NCBI GenBank assembly: GCA_963738625.1
Contig: CAVTXH010000019.1
Coordinates: forward strand, 287,571 to 351,570
Direction: 5' to 3'
Source: UBA7672 sp963738625
GTDB taxonomy: Bacteria > Pseudomonadota > Alphaproteobacteria > Caulobacterales > Hyphomonadaceae
DNA: 64,000 nucleotides
Shown here: positions 43,757-51,200 of the stretch, piece after piece
Layout: each line of letters starts with the position of its first letter
Position numbering within the stretch: position 1 is the first letter of the stretch
Program-made: the position numbers and the translations under genes
Notes under the pieces: generated by a model
Told to the model about the DNA's origin: nothing
Databases searched by the model: none
What the model saw: only the letters and a program-made list of their open reading frames with translations

Positions 43757-44725
43757 TCACGCGCGCTTGTACATCCCCGCCACTTTCCGCGCCGCGCCCG
43801 CCACCGCGTTGCGCAGCGCCGCCGGGCCGATCACACGCACCTCCGCGCCCAGACTCAACAGCTGCCGCGCCGAATAGTCCGGCCCCTCGACAGGCATTTC
43901 CGCCCGCACCCACCCCTCGCGCTTCGCCGCGCGGTGCTTGGCGTCCACCGCCTGCGCCGCCATCGGGCTCACTTCCCGCAGCACCCGCAACCCCTCGCGC
44001 GACAGCTCCACCGTCGCGCGCCCGCTATAGAGCCGCGCCTCGAACTCCTTCGTCCACTGCTTCCAGTAGCGCTCGAGATTGAACCGCGCCGGCCGGGCAA
44101 AGCCCGTCTCCGTCACCGCCAGCTCGCGTATGTTCGACACGCGATAGCTGCGTGGTTCGCCCTTCACGTTCGCGACCAGATACCAGACGCCGCCTTTCAG
44201 CACGAGGCCGAGCGGATCGAGCTCGCGCTCCACCACATCCTTCCAGCTCTCGTATTTCACCCGCACGCGCTTCTCGCCCCACACCGCCGCGGCGAGCGAC
44301 GGCAGGAACCCCGTGTCGTCCGCATTGGCGTACCAGCGCACCGGATCGAGATGGAAACGCGCCGCCACGCGCTGTGCGCTCGCGCCTGCATCCGGCGGCA
44401 GGCTGGCCAGCAGTTTCAGCTGCGCCGCCGCCAACTCCGCCCCGATGCCCAGATCCGCCGCCACGCCGCCGACACCCGCCAGCAGCAGCGCATCCGCCTC
44501 CGCCGGCGTGAACCCCGTCAGCTTGGTGCGGTATCCATCCAGCAACGCGAACCCGCCTGTCCGCCCGCGCTCGGCATAGACCGGCACGCCCGCCGCGCTG
44601 AGCTGGTCGATGTCGCGATAGATGGTGCGGACCGAGACCTCGAACTCCTCCGCCAGCGCCTCCGCGTTCATGCGCCCGCGCATCTGCAGGAGGATCAAGA
44701 TCGAAAGCAGCCGGCTCGCGCGCAT
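43757..44725 (-). CDS. YafY-type WYL-domain transcriptional regulator
   Basis: A 322-residue regulator. MRASRLLSILILLQMRGRMN followed by ALAEEFEVSVRTIYRDIDQLSA is the N-terminal winged HTH of the DeoR-like YafY group. The middle WYL domain includes LDPLGLVLKGGVWYLVANVKGE (given in part), and YRVSNIRELAVTE follows. It is divergent from the Tat-exported gene at 44818, with a large palindrome between them that is probably its operator. The ligand is unknown. Confidence 0.88.
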   Translation of the reverse strand: MRASRLLSILILLQMRGRMNAEALAEEFEVSVRTIYRDIDQLSAAGVPVYAERGRTGGFALLDGYRTKLTGFTPAEADALLLAGVGGVAADLGIGAELAAAQLKLLASLPPDAGASAQRVAARFHLDPVRWYANADDTGFLPSLAAAVWGEKRVRVKYESWKDVVERELDPLGLVLKGGVWYLVANVKGEPRSYRVSNIRELAVTETGFARPARFNLERYWKQWTKEFEARLYSGRATVELSREGLRVLREVSPMAAQAVDAKHRAAKREGWVRAEMPVEGPDYSARQLLSLGAEVRVIGPAALRNAVAGAARKVAGMYKRA

Positions 44726-44737
44726 TTTTGCATCATA

Positions 44738-44771
44738 CCATAAAACCTGACGCCACGTGTCAGGATTATGG
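44738..44771. promoter_or_regulatory. Two-part palindrome, likely WYL regulator operator
   Basis: CCATAA (44738-44743) plus CCTGAC (44746-44751) pair with GTCAGG (44759-44764) plus TTATGG (44766-44771). The site lies between the divergent WYL regulator and the Tat-exported gene. Nested symmetric half sites fit a dimeric or tetrameric regulator. Confidence 0.65.
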
Positions 44772-44817
44772 ACATAGCGTCCGACTTTCCGCGCATCGTG
44801 CGAAGGGGAGGGAAGTC

Positions 44818-45429
44818 ATGAACAAGCCAACCGACGAACCCACCAACGAGCAAAGACGCCAGCTGCTCGGCGCCGGGGCGCTCGCCGGCGTCGCCGCGCT
44901 CGTCCCCGCCGCCAGCGCCCAGGTCGCGGCCGCGGCCGCCGCGCCCGCCGCCAAGGGTTCAGGCAAGCCCGGCGATTTCAACTTCCTCGCCGGCGAATGG
45001 AAGATCGCCAACCGCCGCCCACGCCCAGAAAGCAAGAATGGCGGCAAGCCGGGCGAATGGGACGAGTTCCCCGGCGAAGCCACCTGCTGGAGCATACTAG
45101 GCGGCGTCGGCAGCATCGAGGAGCTACGCATTCCCGTCCGCAATTTCAGCGGCATGGGCCTGCGCCTGCTCGATGTCGAAGCCGGCGTCTGGAGCGATTT
45201 CTGGGTCAACGCGCGCAGCGGCGTCCTCGCCCCGCCGGGCCAGACCGGCAATTTCGAGAACGGCGCCGGCGTCTTCACCGCCGACGATGTCGACGACGGC
45301 AAGCCTATCAAGGTCCGCGGCATCTGGGACCGCATCACCTCAAAATCCTGCCGCTGGCGCCAGGGCGTCTCCCGCGACAACGGCAAGACCTGGACCGAAG
45401 ACTGGTTCATGGACTGGACGCGGGCCTAG
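44818..45429 (+). CDS. Tat-exported hypothetical protein (DUF1579-like)
   Basis: A 203-residue protein with an N-terminal twin-arginine-like signal (EQRRQLLGAGALAGVAALVP). The mature protein has FNFLAGEWKIANRRP, FPGEATCWSILGGVGSIEEL and FWVNARSGVLAPPGQTGNFE, a calycin-like layout seen in DUF1579-type proteins. It is divergent from a WYL regulator, which probably represses it. Its last ~197 coding bases are duplicated at 48410 beyond a 3-kb insert. Confidence 0.75.
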   Translation: MNKPTDEPTNEQRRQLLGAGALAGVAALVPAASAQVAAAAAAPAAKGSGKPGDFNFLAGEWKIANRRPRPESKNGGKPGEWDEFPGEATCWSILGGVGSIEELRIPVRNFSGMGLRLLDVEAGVWSDFWVNARSGVLAPPGQTGNFENGAGVFTADDVDDGKPIKVRGIWDRITSKSCRWRQGVSRDNGKTWTEDWFMDWTRA

Positions 45430-45444
45430 CGCCGGCCTGCTCTT
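45233..45444. repeat. Left copy of a ~212-bp direct repeat
   Basis: It is nearly identical to 48410-48621 (constant offset 3177; about five differences seen). It spans the last ~197 bp of the Tat-exported gene and 15 bp past its stop. The two copies bracket the TetR/VOC/SCP2/flavoprotein block. Confidence 0.9.
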
Positions 45445-45535
45445 TCCAAAGGGCCATGGTCATATCCGAAAACAACTCGCAGCCTGTGGCGCGTGTCTGC
45501 TTCGGCGTCATCGCGTGTGACGCGCGGCGGCGGCG

Positions 45536-45847
45536 CTACATCAATAGCTCGGCCAGCTTCATGACCACCATCGGATTGCCCTTCATCTTGGCGCGGCCTG
45601 TCATCATCAGCGACTGTCCATTGATCGAGCCGTCGAGAAGGCCCTTCAGGTCGTCGGCGCTTATGGTGATCGTCGCGTCAGCCTGACCCCGGACCTGGGA
45701 CACGGTCGGGGGCGTGCTGACGCCGTCGATCAGAAGGAAGCCGCTGTCCTTCATGTCAAATGCGACGGTTTTTCCTATTGGCTTTCTGCCAACGAGCCTC
45801 CGCGCAATCTCGGCTTCGATTGCTTCAACATCTGTCATCGGCGTCAT
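45536..45847 (-). CDS. SCP2 sterol-carrier-domain protein
   Basis: A 103-residue single SCP2 domain. KTVAFDMKDSGFLLIDGVS, ADATITISADDLKGLLDG and LMMTGRAKMKGNPMVVMKLAEL fit the lipid-binding SCP2 pattern. It probably binds acyl or sterol-like ligands. It is the last gene of the TetR-VOC-SCP2 run, 3 bp after the VOC gene, within the block bracketed by direct repeats. Confidence 0.85.
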   Translation of the reverse strand: MTPMTDVEAIEAEIARRLVGRKPIGKTVAFDMKDSGFLLIDGVSTPPTVSQVRGQADATITISADDLKGLLDGSINGQSLMMTGRAKMKGNPMVVMKLAELLM

Positions 45848-45850
45848 TCC

Positions 45851-46459
45851 CTATTCCCATCCAGTCGATGCAATTTCCCGCAAGGCCGCGCCCGCTTCGT
45901 ACCGGGCGCACAGCTCGTCGGGGTCAAAGGGCGCCCCGATAGGGTTGTCGGCGAAGGCGTCCGAATACATGAACTCAAATGCCTGATCCATCGGCATCGT
46001 GTCCGTCTGGATTTCGACGCTGTTCCCGTCCGGATCGAGATAGTACATCGACAGCACCGGCCCGTGATTGACGCACATCACCGGCTCGATTCCCCGATTC
46101 TTGCAGCGCTTGTAATTGGCGAGCCAGACGCCAATGCCATCGTAAGTGAAGGAGATGTGTTCGAGGCCGGACATCGCGCGGCGTTTGTCGATTTGCTGAA
46201 AGAAAGTTCCCAGTCCGCGCTGCGCCGCGACGTCCTTCTCCGGCATGCCGATTATCAGCAGGCGATGATGCTCCTCGTCAAAAGTCAGCCCGCAACCCAT
46301 TGCGCCGTCGGCTTCGAACACGAGGCGCGCGTTGATCACCGCCATGTACCAGTCACGCGCCGCAGCAACGTCTGCCGAGCGTAGAACGATATGGGAGAGT
46401 TTGTAGACCGGGACGGGCGGCATCTCGTCCAGTGGAATCCGCTTTCCAAGCTTGTGCAT
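45851..46459 (-). CDS. VOC/extradiol-dioxygenase-like protein
   Basis: A 202-residue protein. VYKLSHIVLRSADVAAARDWY and GLEHISFTYDGIGVWLANY have the first-strand histidines of two VOC modules, and YLDPDGNSVEIQTD carries the metal-ligand glutamate. This resembles 2,3-dihydroxybiphenyl-dioxygenase-like VOC proteins. ATG 46459 has AGGA seven bases upstream and is preferred to an earlier TTG. It lies in the bracketed block downstream of TetR. Confidence 0.82.
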   Translation of the reverse strand: MHKLGKRIPLDEMPPVPVYKLSHIVLRSADVAAARDWYMAVINARLVFEADGAMGCGLTFDEEHHRLLIIGMPEKDVAAQRGLGTFFQQIDKRRAMSGLEHISFTYDGIGVWLANYKRCKNRGIEPVMCVNHGPVLSMYYLDPDGNSVEIQTDTMPMDQAFEFMYSDAFADNPIGAPFDPDELCARYEAGAALREIASTGWE

Positions 46460-46535
46460 GTCAACTTCCTGATGCGTGGGCAAAGGAGACGCGCCTGACC
46501 GGAACCGGGGGATGTCGAGCCGAAAGCTTCATGCC

Positions 46536-47144
46536 TCAGTTCACCAGTTTCGCGGCATTGCGGATCATAGTCTGGAGTCGGGCCTTGCGGCGGCTTGCTG
46601 ACGCGTCGGCGGACGAGACTTGGCCATGTAGACGAACCCACCGGGCCGCCGAAATGATCGCGGCGCTCAGAATGGCTGGTCGGGGGTCCTTGTTCGCATC
46701 CACGCCAAGTCGACTTGCCAGGGCCGCCGCGAGTTCTTCCTGGATCATGTTCTCGAAGGTCAGAATCGCGGCATGGACTTCGGGCGCAGGCGACGAGCGC
46801 TGAACCTCAGCCCGGAGTTCTTCAAACTCGGGAAGCCTCACGGACAGGGACGCTGTGGCGAGCGCCGACAGGACCGCGCTGAACGGAGACACATCGTCGG
46901 GAACGGCGTTCAGCGTCTGCCTTAGGTCCGCCAGCCAGACTTCTCGATCGGCGTAGAGGATCGCATGTTTGGAGCCGAAATGTCGCCAGAAGGTTGTCGC
47001 ATCGACATCGGCCGCCTCGGAGATCTCCGCAATCGTGACGTTGTCAAACCCCTTGTCGCGGAACAGCCGCATCGCGGCTTTCTGGATCAGGTCGCGTGTA
47101 TGCTCGCGCTTGCGAACGCGGCGGGACGCGGGCGCGGCGCTCAT
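46536..47144 (-). CDS. TetR-family transcriptional regulator
   Basis: A 202-residue regulator. TRDLIQKAAMRLFRDKGFDN followed by VTIAEISEAADVDATTFWRHFGSK is the TetR helix-turn-helix (about residues 18-60). The C-terminal ligand-binding part is not recognisable. It is divergent from the flavoprotein at 47300 and upstream of the VOC/SCP2 genes, so it is likely the local repressor. ATG 47144 is preferred over an upstream start. Confidence 0.9.
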   Translation of the reverse strand: MSAAPASRRVRKREHTRDLIQKAAMRLFRDKGFDNVTIAEISEAADVDATTFWRHFGSKHAILYADREVWLADLRQTLNAVPDDVSPFSAVLSALATASLSVRLPEFEELRAEVQRSSPAPEVHAAILTFENMIQEELAAALASRLGVDANKDPRPAILSAAIISAARWVRLHGQVSSADASASRRKARLQTMIRNAAKLVN

Positions 47145-47216
47145 TGAATATGCTCGTGGATGAACCGGTGCGATCGCAATCCAAATCTCGTGCGAGTTCT
47201 GCAGCTTCATTGGAAG

Positions 47217-47231
47217 TGCAATACTATTGCA
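47217..47231. promoter_or_regulatory. Inverted repeat, candidate TetR operator
   Basis: TGCAA (47217-47221), TACTA, TTGCA (47227-47231) is a symmetric 5-5-5 inverted repeat in an AT-rich stretch between the divergent TetR and flavoprotein genes. Confidence 0.5.
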
Positions 47232-47299
47232 TAAATGTATCGTTTGGTCTACTGGTCCTTGCGTCGGCGCAGGCGGTTCAGCGTCGGCAGGAGATCAGC

Positions 47300-48391
47300 A
47301 TGACGAAGCCGAAACTGGTCGTGATCGGCGGCGGGCTGGGAGGCCACAAGATCGCGCACGCCTTGCAGAGCGCAATGGACACCGTGCTGATCGATCCCAA
47401 ATCCTACTTCGAGATTCCCATGGCGATGCCGCGTCAGCTCGTGAGACCGGCGGAACTTGACTCCATCATTCCGTTCGAGCGCTTCCTGCCGAGGGTCCGG
47501 CATGTGCAAGGGCGCGCCGTCGCAGCGACGGCTCGATCAGTTCGAGTCGACACTGGCGAAGACGTCCGATTCGACCACCTCGTGGTCGCGACGGGTGCGA
47601 ACTACCGCAGTGCGTTGGTGAAACCGCTCGAGGGCGAGTCCCCGGAGCGTAGCGAACACTACCGAACGCTGAACGTACAAGTCGTCGCCGCAAGGCGCAT
47701 CCTCATCATCGGGGCGGGTCCGATCGGCGTCGAGATCGCAGGAGAGCTGTCACAGGAGTTTCCGGAGAAAAACGTCACCCTGATCGAACGGGAATCGAGA
47801 ATACTTCCGGGAACATCAAAAAGGCTCTCTGCATGGGCCGCCGCAATGCTTGCCGGCAGGGGCGTCAGTTTGATCGTGAGCGACGAGCTGGTTTCGCCCG
47901 CCGCGCCAGAATCGGATGTGGATCCCGCTGGAGGGGAAGCCACGACAAAAGGCGGGCGCAGGATCGCCTACGATCTGGCGCTTTGGTGCCTTGGCGCGCG
48001 ATCGGACGCAGGTTTTCTGACGGACAGCTTTCCCAATTCGGTGAACAGCAAGGGGGAAGTCATCGTCAACTCCTGTCTTCAGATGGCAGGCGCACAGAAC
48101 ATCTTCGCACTGGGGGATGCGACGAACTTTCCCGCCAAAGGCGGCGTGCCGCTTCACGGCCAGGTCAAAGTCATGCGGCAGAATCTGCTTGAGCTCGCGA
48201 GAACTGGCGGGGAGGCAACGCTATCGCCATTCAAACCGCCCCCAGCGCTCGACCTCGCCGTGATCTCGCTTGGCCGGAGGGCAGGGGTCATGAAGTTGCC
48301 GTTCGGCGAATTCCGCGCCGGCTGGATGGCGAGATCCTTGAAGTCACGCGACATGTTGGTCGGCCATTTGCGGAAGGACATCGGAGTCTAG
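47300..48391 (+). CDS. FAD-dependent pyridine nucleotide-disulfide-type oxidoreductase (FSP1/NDH-2-like)
   Basis: A 363-residue flavoprotein. LVVIGGGLGGHKIAHAL is the FAD GxGxxG motif, RILIIGAGPIGVEIAGEL the NAD-binding motif, and FALGDATNFPAKGG the second FAD motif. The short length and layout fit FSP1/AIFM2- or NDH-2-like quinone reductases without extra domains. CAGGAGATCAG precedes the ATG. It faces the TetR gene within the repeat-bracketed block. Confidence 0.87.
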   Translation: MTKPKLVVIGGGLGGHKIAHALQSAMDTVLIDPKSYFEIPMAMPRQLVRPAELDSIIPFERFLPRVRHVQGRAVAATARSVRVDTGEDVRFDHLVVATGANYRSALVKPLEGESPERSEHYRTLNVQVVAARRILIIGAGPIGVEIAGELSQEFPEKNVTLIERESRILPGTSKRLSAWAAAMLAGRGVSLIVSDELVSPAAPESDVDPAGGEATTKGGRRIAYDLALWCLGARSDAGFLTDSFPNSVNSKGEVIVNSCLQMAGAQNIFALGDATNFPAKGGVPLHGQVKVMRQNLLELARTGGEATLSPFKPPPALDLAVISLGRRAGVMKLPFGEFRAGWMARSLKSRDMLVGHLRKDIGV

Positions 48392-48409
48392 GGGCTCCGG
48401 GCAACGCCA

Positions 48410-48621
48410 CGCCGGGCCAGACCGGCAATTTCGAGAACGGCGCCGGCGTCTTCACCGCCGACGATGTCGACGACGGCAAACCTATCAAGGTCCGCAGCAT
48501 CTTGGACCGCATCACCTCAAAATCCTGCCGCTGGCGCCAGGGCGTCTCCCGCGACAACGGCAAGACCTGGACCGAAGACTGGTTCATGGACTGGACGCGG
48601 GCCTGGCGCCGGCCTCCTCTT
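48410..48621 (+). pseudogene. Displaced 3' fragment of the Tat-exported gene (right direct repeat)
   Basis: This is a second, 5'-truncated copy of the end of the gene at 44818, beginning in the PPGQTGNFENG region and running through FMDWTRA. It has no start, and its stop is mutated (TAG to TGG), so reading continues into non-homologous sequence. About five base differences from the left copy indicate drift after duplication. It marks the right edge of the inserted block. Confidence 0.88.
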
Positions 48622-48705
48622 GGAAACCCCAGCAACCGGCAGAATGCCGCCGCTTTCCAGACGGCCCGTCACGTATTGCGAACTCACCCCTGCAGTTCTA
48701 GGCGG

Positions 48706-49110
48706 TCATTGCGGGTATGTCTTGGCCATGTGCGCCCAGCTACGCGCGATCAGCTCGCGCAGCGCGGATTTGTCGACGTCGGCGAGCTTGGTGATGTAGA
48801 GGCAGCTCTTGCCGGTCTTGTGCTTCCCGAGCTTGTTGAGAAGCGGCTCGTACTCCTTGAAGCCCGGCATGATGTATATGACGAGATTGGCCTTGCGCGG
48901 CGAAAAGCCGGCACGCGGCCAAGGCCCGCTCTTCGCCTGATACTCGCCGTAGCCGATGATGCTGGGGCCCCACATCGCCGGCTTTTCGCCGCTGATCTCG
49001 CGCATCATTTTGTCGATGACTTTCGCGTCCGTGCGGCGGCCTTCGTCCTCAACGGCGGCGATGAACTGTGCAACGGAGGCCTTGGTCTTCTGGGTTTTTG
49101 GCTCAGCCAT
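48706..49110 (-). CDS. DUF1801 domain protein
   Basis: A 134-residue YdhG/DUF1801-like protein. SVAQFIAAVEDEGRRTDAKVIDKMMREISGE (in part), MWGPSIIGYGEYQAKSGP and NLVIYIMPGFKEYEPLLNKLGKHKTGKSCLYI (in part) match the family. The function is unknown; these small proteins are widespread in bacteria. It is 19 bp downstream of the TIR gene on the same strand. Confidence 0.85.
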   Translation of the reverse strand: MAEPKTQKTKASVAQFIAAVEDEGRRTDAKVIDKMMREISGEKPAMWGPSIIGYGEYQAKSGPWPRAGFSPRKANLVIYIMPGFKEYEPLLNKLGKHKTGKSCLYITKLADVDKSALRELIARSWAHMAKTYPQ

Positions 49111-49129
49111 GTTCGTCCCCTTGGGCGAC

Positions 49130-49876
49130 TCACGGCTTATCCGACGGCGATCCTCGCAAAGCGTCAAGCGCATCGCAGAAGAAGCCGGGCGCGTTGCCGG
49201 CGCTGCAGGCGGCGCCGCCGATGCTGAAAATGAAGATGATGATGGCGATCAGCGGGAAGACCACGCCGACCGCCCGGGTCATGAACAGCGACGGTGAAAA
49301 CGGCGCCTTGGCGCTCGGAGCGTGCGCAGGCTCTGGCGCCGCGCTGCTTTCGTCGCTATCGCCGGCGCCGCCACTGCCGCCGCCAACCTGGATGGTGACA
49401 TTCTCCATGCGCACGCCCTGGAGCTTGATGCCTGGCGCTTCGAAATGCGTTGGACGCGGCGCTTGCGGAACCGGCTCGCTCTTCACGATTGCCTGCACAA
49501 TAGCGAGGAAGTGCCGGAAGCGCGGGTCGTCGGCCGAGCCGCTCCATACCGCAAGGTCGGCGTATTGTACTTCTCCGAAGCCCAAGGGCGGCGACACCAA
49601 ATCGAGCCGCACCGGCGCCAGCACGCGGCGGTTGAGGCCGTGTGTCGCTTCTTCCATCACCCACTGGCCTTGCTCGGGGTCGACGCTGTCTTGCGTCCAC
49701 ACCGCGACCACGCATTTTGCGGCGTTGAGTTGTTTCGCGATCTCGGCGCGCCACGAGGTGGACGGCTGGATGCCTTCGTCCCACCAGACATCGAGACCGG
49801 CGGCGCGGAGGTTCTCGACGAGCGGGCGCACGCGGTCGGCGTCGGACTTCTTGTAGGACACGAAGACGTCGGCCAT
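49130..49876 (-). CDS. TIR-domain protein with C-terminal membrane anchor
   Basis: A 248-residue protein. Residues 1-130 are a TIR domain: MADVFVSYKKSDADRVRPLV, WWDEGIQPST, then QWVMEEATHG with Glu75/Glu76 in the usual catalytic-glutamate position. A glycine/serine-rich linker follows, then a transmembrane segment at ~201-222. It is shorter than the TIR protein at 18484 and lacks its periplasmic domain. NADase or signalling activity is inferred. DUF1801 and the repeat-rich gap flank it. Confidence 0.83.
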   Translation of the reverse strand: MADVFVSYKKSDADRVRPLVENLRAAGLDVWWDEGIQPSTSWRAEIAKQLNAAKCVVAVWTQDSVDPEQGQWVMEEATHGLNRRVLAPVRLDLVSPPLGFGEVQYADLAVWSGSADDPRFRHFLAIVQAIVKSEPVPQAPRPTHFEAPGIKLQGVRMENVTIQVGGGSGGAGDSDESSAAPEPAHAPSAKAPFSPSLFMTRAVGVVFPLIAIIIFIFSIGGAACSAGNAPGFFCDALDALRGSPSDKP

Positions 49877-50340
49877 GTGCGCCCCTCCAGCTGTGTGAGA
49901 GGGAGCTATTTCCTGCCGAACAAGCCGCCAAGCAAGCCTTTTGCAGTGCCTATGGCCCAGGCCTTGGCGCCGTCGACGACGTCATCCGCCGGGTCTGCGT
50001 GCGCAGTGTGCGTGCGACGCACGCACGGATTGCTCTTTGCCAGGGCCAACCGGCTCGCCCGCCTCGTCGGCGAGGTTTGAACAACCACGCCCATGTCAAA
50101 GCTGATGGAACACGTCCCCCGTTACGCTCCCGAACGCGGACGCGAACTAGCACGGCGCTGCGGCGCGTATTGAATTGCCGATCCGAGATCGCGCTCAGTC
50201 AAGGGCGAACAAGCCAAGTAGCGGGATAAGCGTCACGCCGAAGCCTGCGACGAGGATCGCCGTCTGGAGGCGAGCACCGAACACCTTCCGAAGCAACCAC
50301 GGTCCGGCGATGCAGTTTCGCAGGATGCATTGCCAACTGG

Positions 50341-50459
50341 AAGCGAACTTTGGTCCGCGTCCCTCGCGAAGCGGTGGAGTGAGCGACGGCGCCGCAGGCG
50401 CGATTTGGTCCTGCGGATCAAATCGAATGGCGAACGCCGGAGCGCAAGCGAGAGCCGGG
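50341..50459. repeat. Dispersed hairpin repeat, copy 2 (extended)
   Basis: It aligns over its whole length with copy 3 and, from about 50379, with copy 1. The central hairpin pairs 50402-50411 with 50415-50424 and contains one G-T wobble. The 5' module GGTCCGCGT...GCGG is shared with copy 3 only. Confidence 0.75.
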
Positions 50460-50529
50460 CGAGCCGCATCCACCGCTGTCATTCTCGGGCGCAGGCGCGC
50501 AGCGCCGCAGACCCGAGAATCTTTCTGGA

Positions 50530-50649
50530 AGCGGACCTTCAGGTCCGCGTTCCCCGCGCAGGCGGGGGTAAGCCCTGGCGCCAAAGGCGCGGTTTGATCC
50601 GGTGGATCAAACCGAATGGTGAACGCCCGGAGCGACAGCGAAGGGCCCC
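50530..50649. repeat. Dispersed hairpin repeat, copy 3 (extended)
   Basis: The central hairpin pairs GGTTTGATCC (50591-50600) with GGATCAAACC (50604-50613). Relative to copy 1, paired positions change together (A-T to G-C, G-C to A-T, T-A to C-G), preserving the stem. The 5' module contains GCGGACCT/AGGTCCGC (50531-50548). Confidence 0.75.
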
Positions 50650-50836
50650 AGTCCTCTTCGGAAAAATGCGCGCGCAGCGCTCCAAAGCCTGAAGCCCGAA
50701 TTCAGGACAAGCCTTGCGGTCGGCGCTGGACCCCCGCCTTCGCGGGGGCTGCGGCCGAGAGAGCGTGACCAACACAGTCGGATGACTCTGCAGTTTCAAA
50801 CAATCTTCAGCGCCCAAATCCCGGCAAAACCGCGCC

Positions 50837-50879
50837 AGAGTTCATCCCGGCGCTGTAGGATAACTTTTTACTTGTCCCC
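50837..50879 (+). promoter_or_regulatory. 43-bp shared promoter element, copy 2
   Basis: It is 37/43 identical to 39378-39420, including CTGTAGGATAACTTTT. It ends exactly 30 bp before the ATG at 50910. ATACT (50899-50903) ends six bases before that ATG and no Shine-Dalgarno is visible, as at the first locus. Confidence 0.75.
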
Positions 50880-50909
50880 ACGCCTTACCCGTCAGGCGAT
50901 ACTGCCCGC

Positions 50910-51200
50910 ATGGCGCTGGTCAACATCCTGTTGGCGATCTTCTATCCGCTGGCCCCCGTGGCGCAGCTGATCGAAGGCGTGCGCCACGTGCTTGCCTGCT
51001 TCCGCAGAGGCCTCGAGGATCCGGACTATCTCGACGAGCTGAGAGGCGATTACGCCCAGCTCGCAGAGCTCGACCGCGTCATCGCCGACATGGAGGCCAT
51101 CCTCCACATCGCCGTCTGGCACATGGCCCGCTTCAAGCTGGGTCTGCCTTACCAGGGAGCACCGCCGCAATGGCCGGGCCCGGCCGGGCAACCGGCTTAG
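50910..51200 (+). CDS. Small membrane protein of the shared-element regulon
   Basis: A 96-residue protein I do not recognise. The first ~32 residues (MALVNILLAIFYPLAPVAQL, IEGVRHVLACF) form a hydrophobic stretch with a proline break. The rest is helical and charged, with DELRGDYAQLAELDRVIADM likely coiled. It is preceded by the 43-bp element shared with the DUF2793 gene. The +1 frame beyond its stop (to about 51350) continues with arginine/leucine-rich helical sequence, so a frameshift or an overlapping second product is possible. Confidence 0.55.
   Translation: MALVNILLAIFYPLAPVAQLIEGVRHVLACFRRGLEDPDYLDELRGDYAQLAELDRVIADMEAILHIAVWHMARFKLGLPYQGAPPQWPGPAGQPA

Larger units (their letters stand above)
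49877..50836. other. Repeat-rich intergenic region without a supported gene
   Basis: No convincing gene is seen in ~960 bp. It holds two copies of the dispersed hairpin repeat (50341 and 50530) and a palindrome at 50008-50026. Other hairpins are at 50481-50489/50512-50520, at 50531-50538/50541-50548 and at 50731-50737/50742-50748. A minus-strand frame ending at 50195 has a membrane-like tail (AILVAGFGVTLIPLLGLFAL) that could be a decayed gene end. Confidence 0.6.

Noticed and set aside
45430..48409. Integrase- or transposase-borne island
   Set aside because: The bracketed block has no recombinase gene and no terminal inverted repeats, so a classical mobile element is not supported.
49906..50094. 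62-codon minus-strand frame upstream of the second TIR gene
   Set aside because: Only the last ~20 residues look protein-like and a 19-bp palindrome lies inside it; not strong enough to call.
50195..50584. Minus-strand frame of 129 codons with a hydrophobic tail
   Set aside because: Most of it crosses the dispersed repeats; at best the last 45 codons are a decayed gene end.
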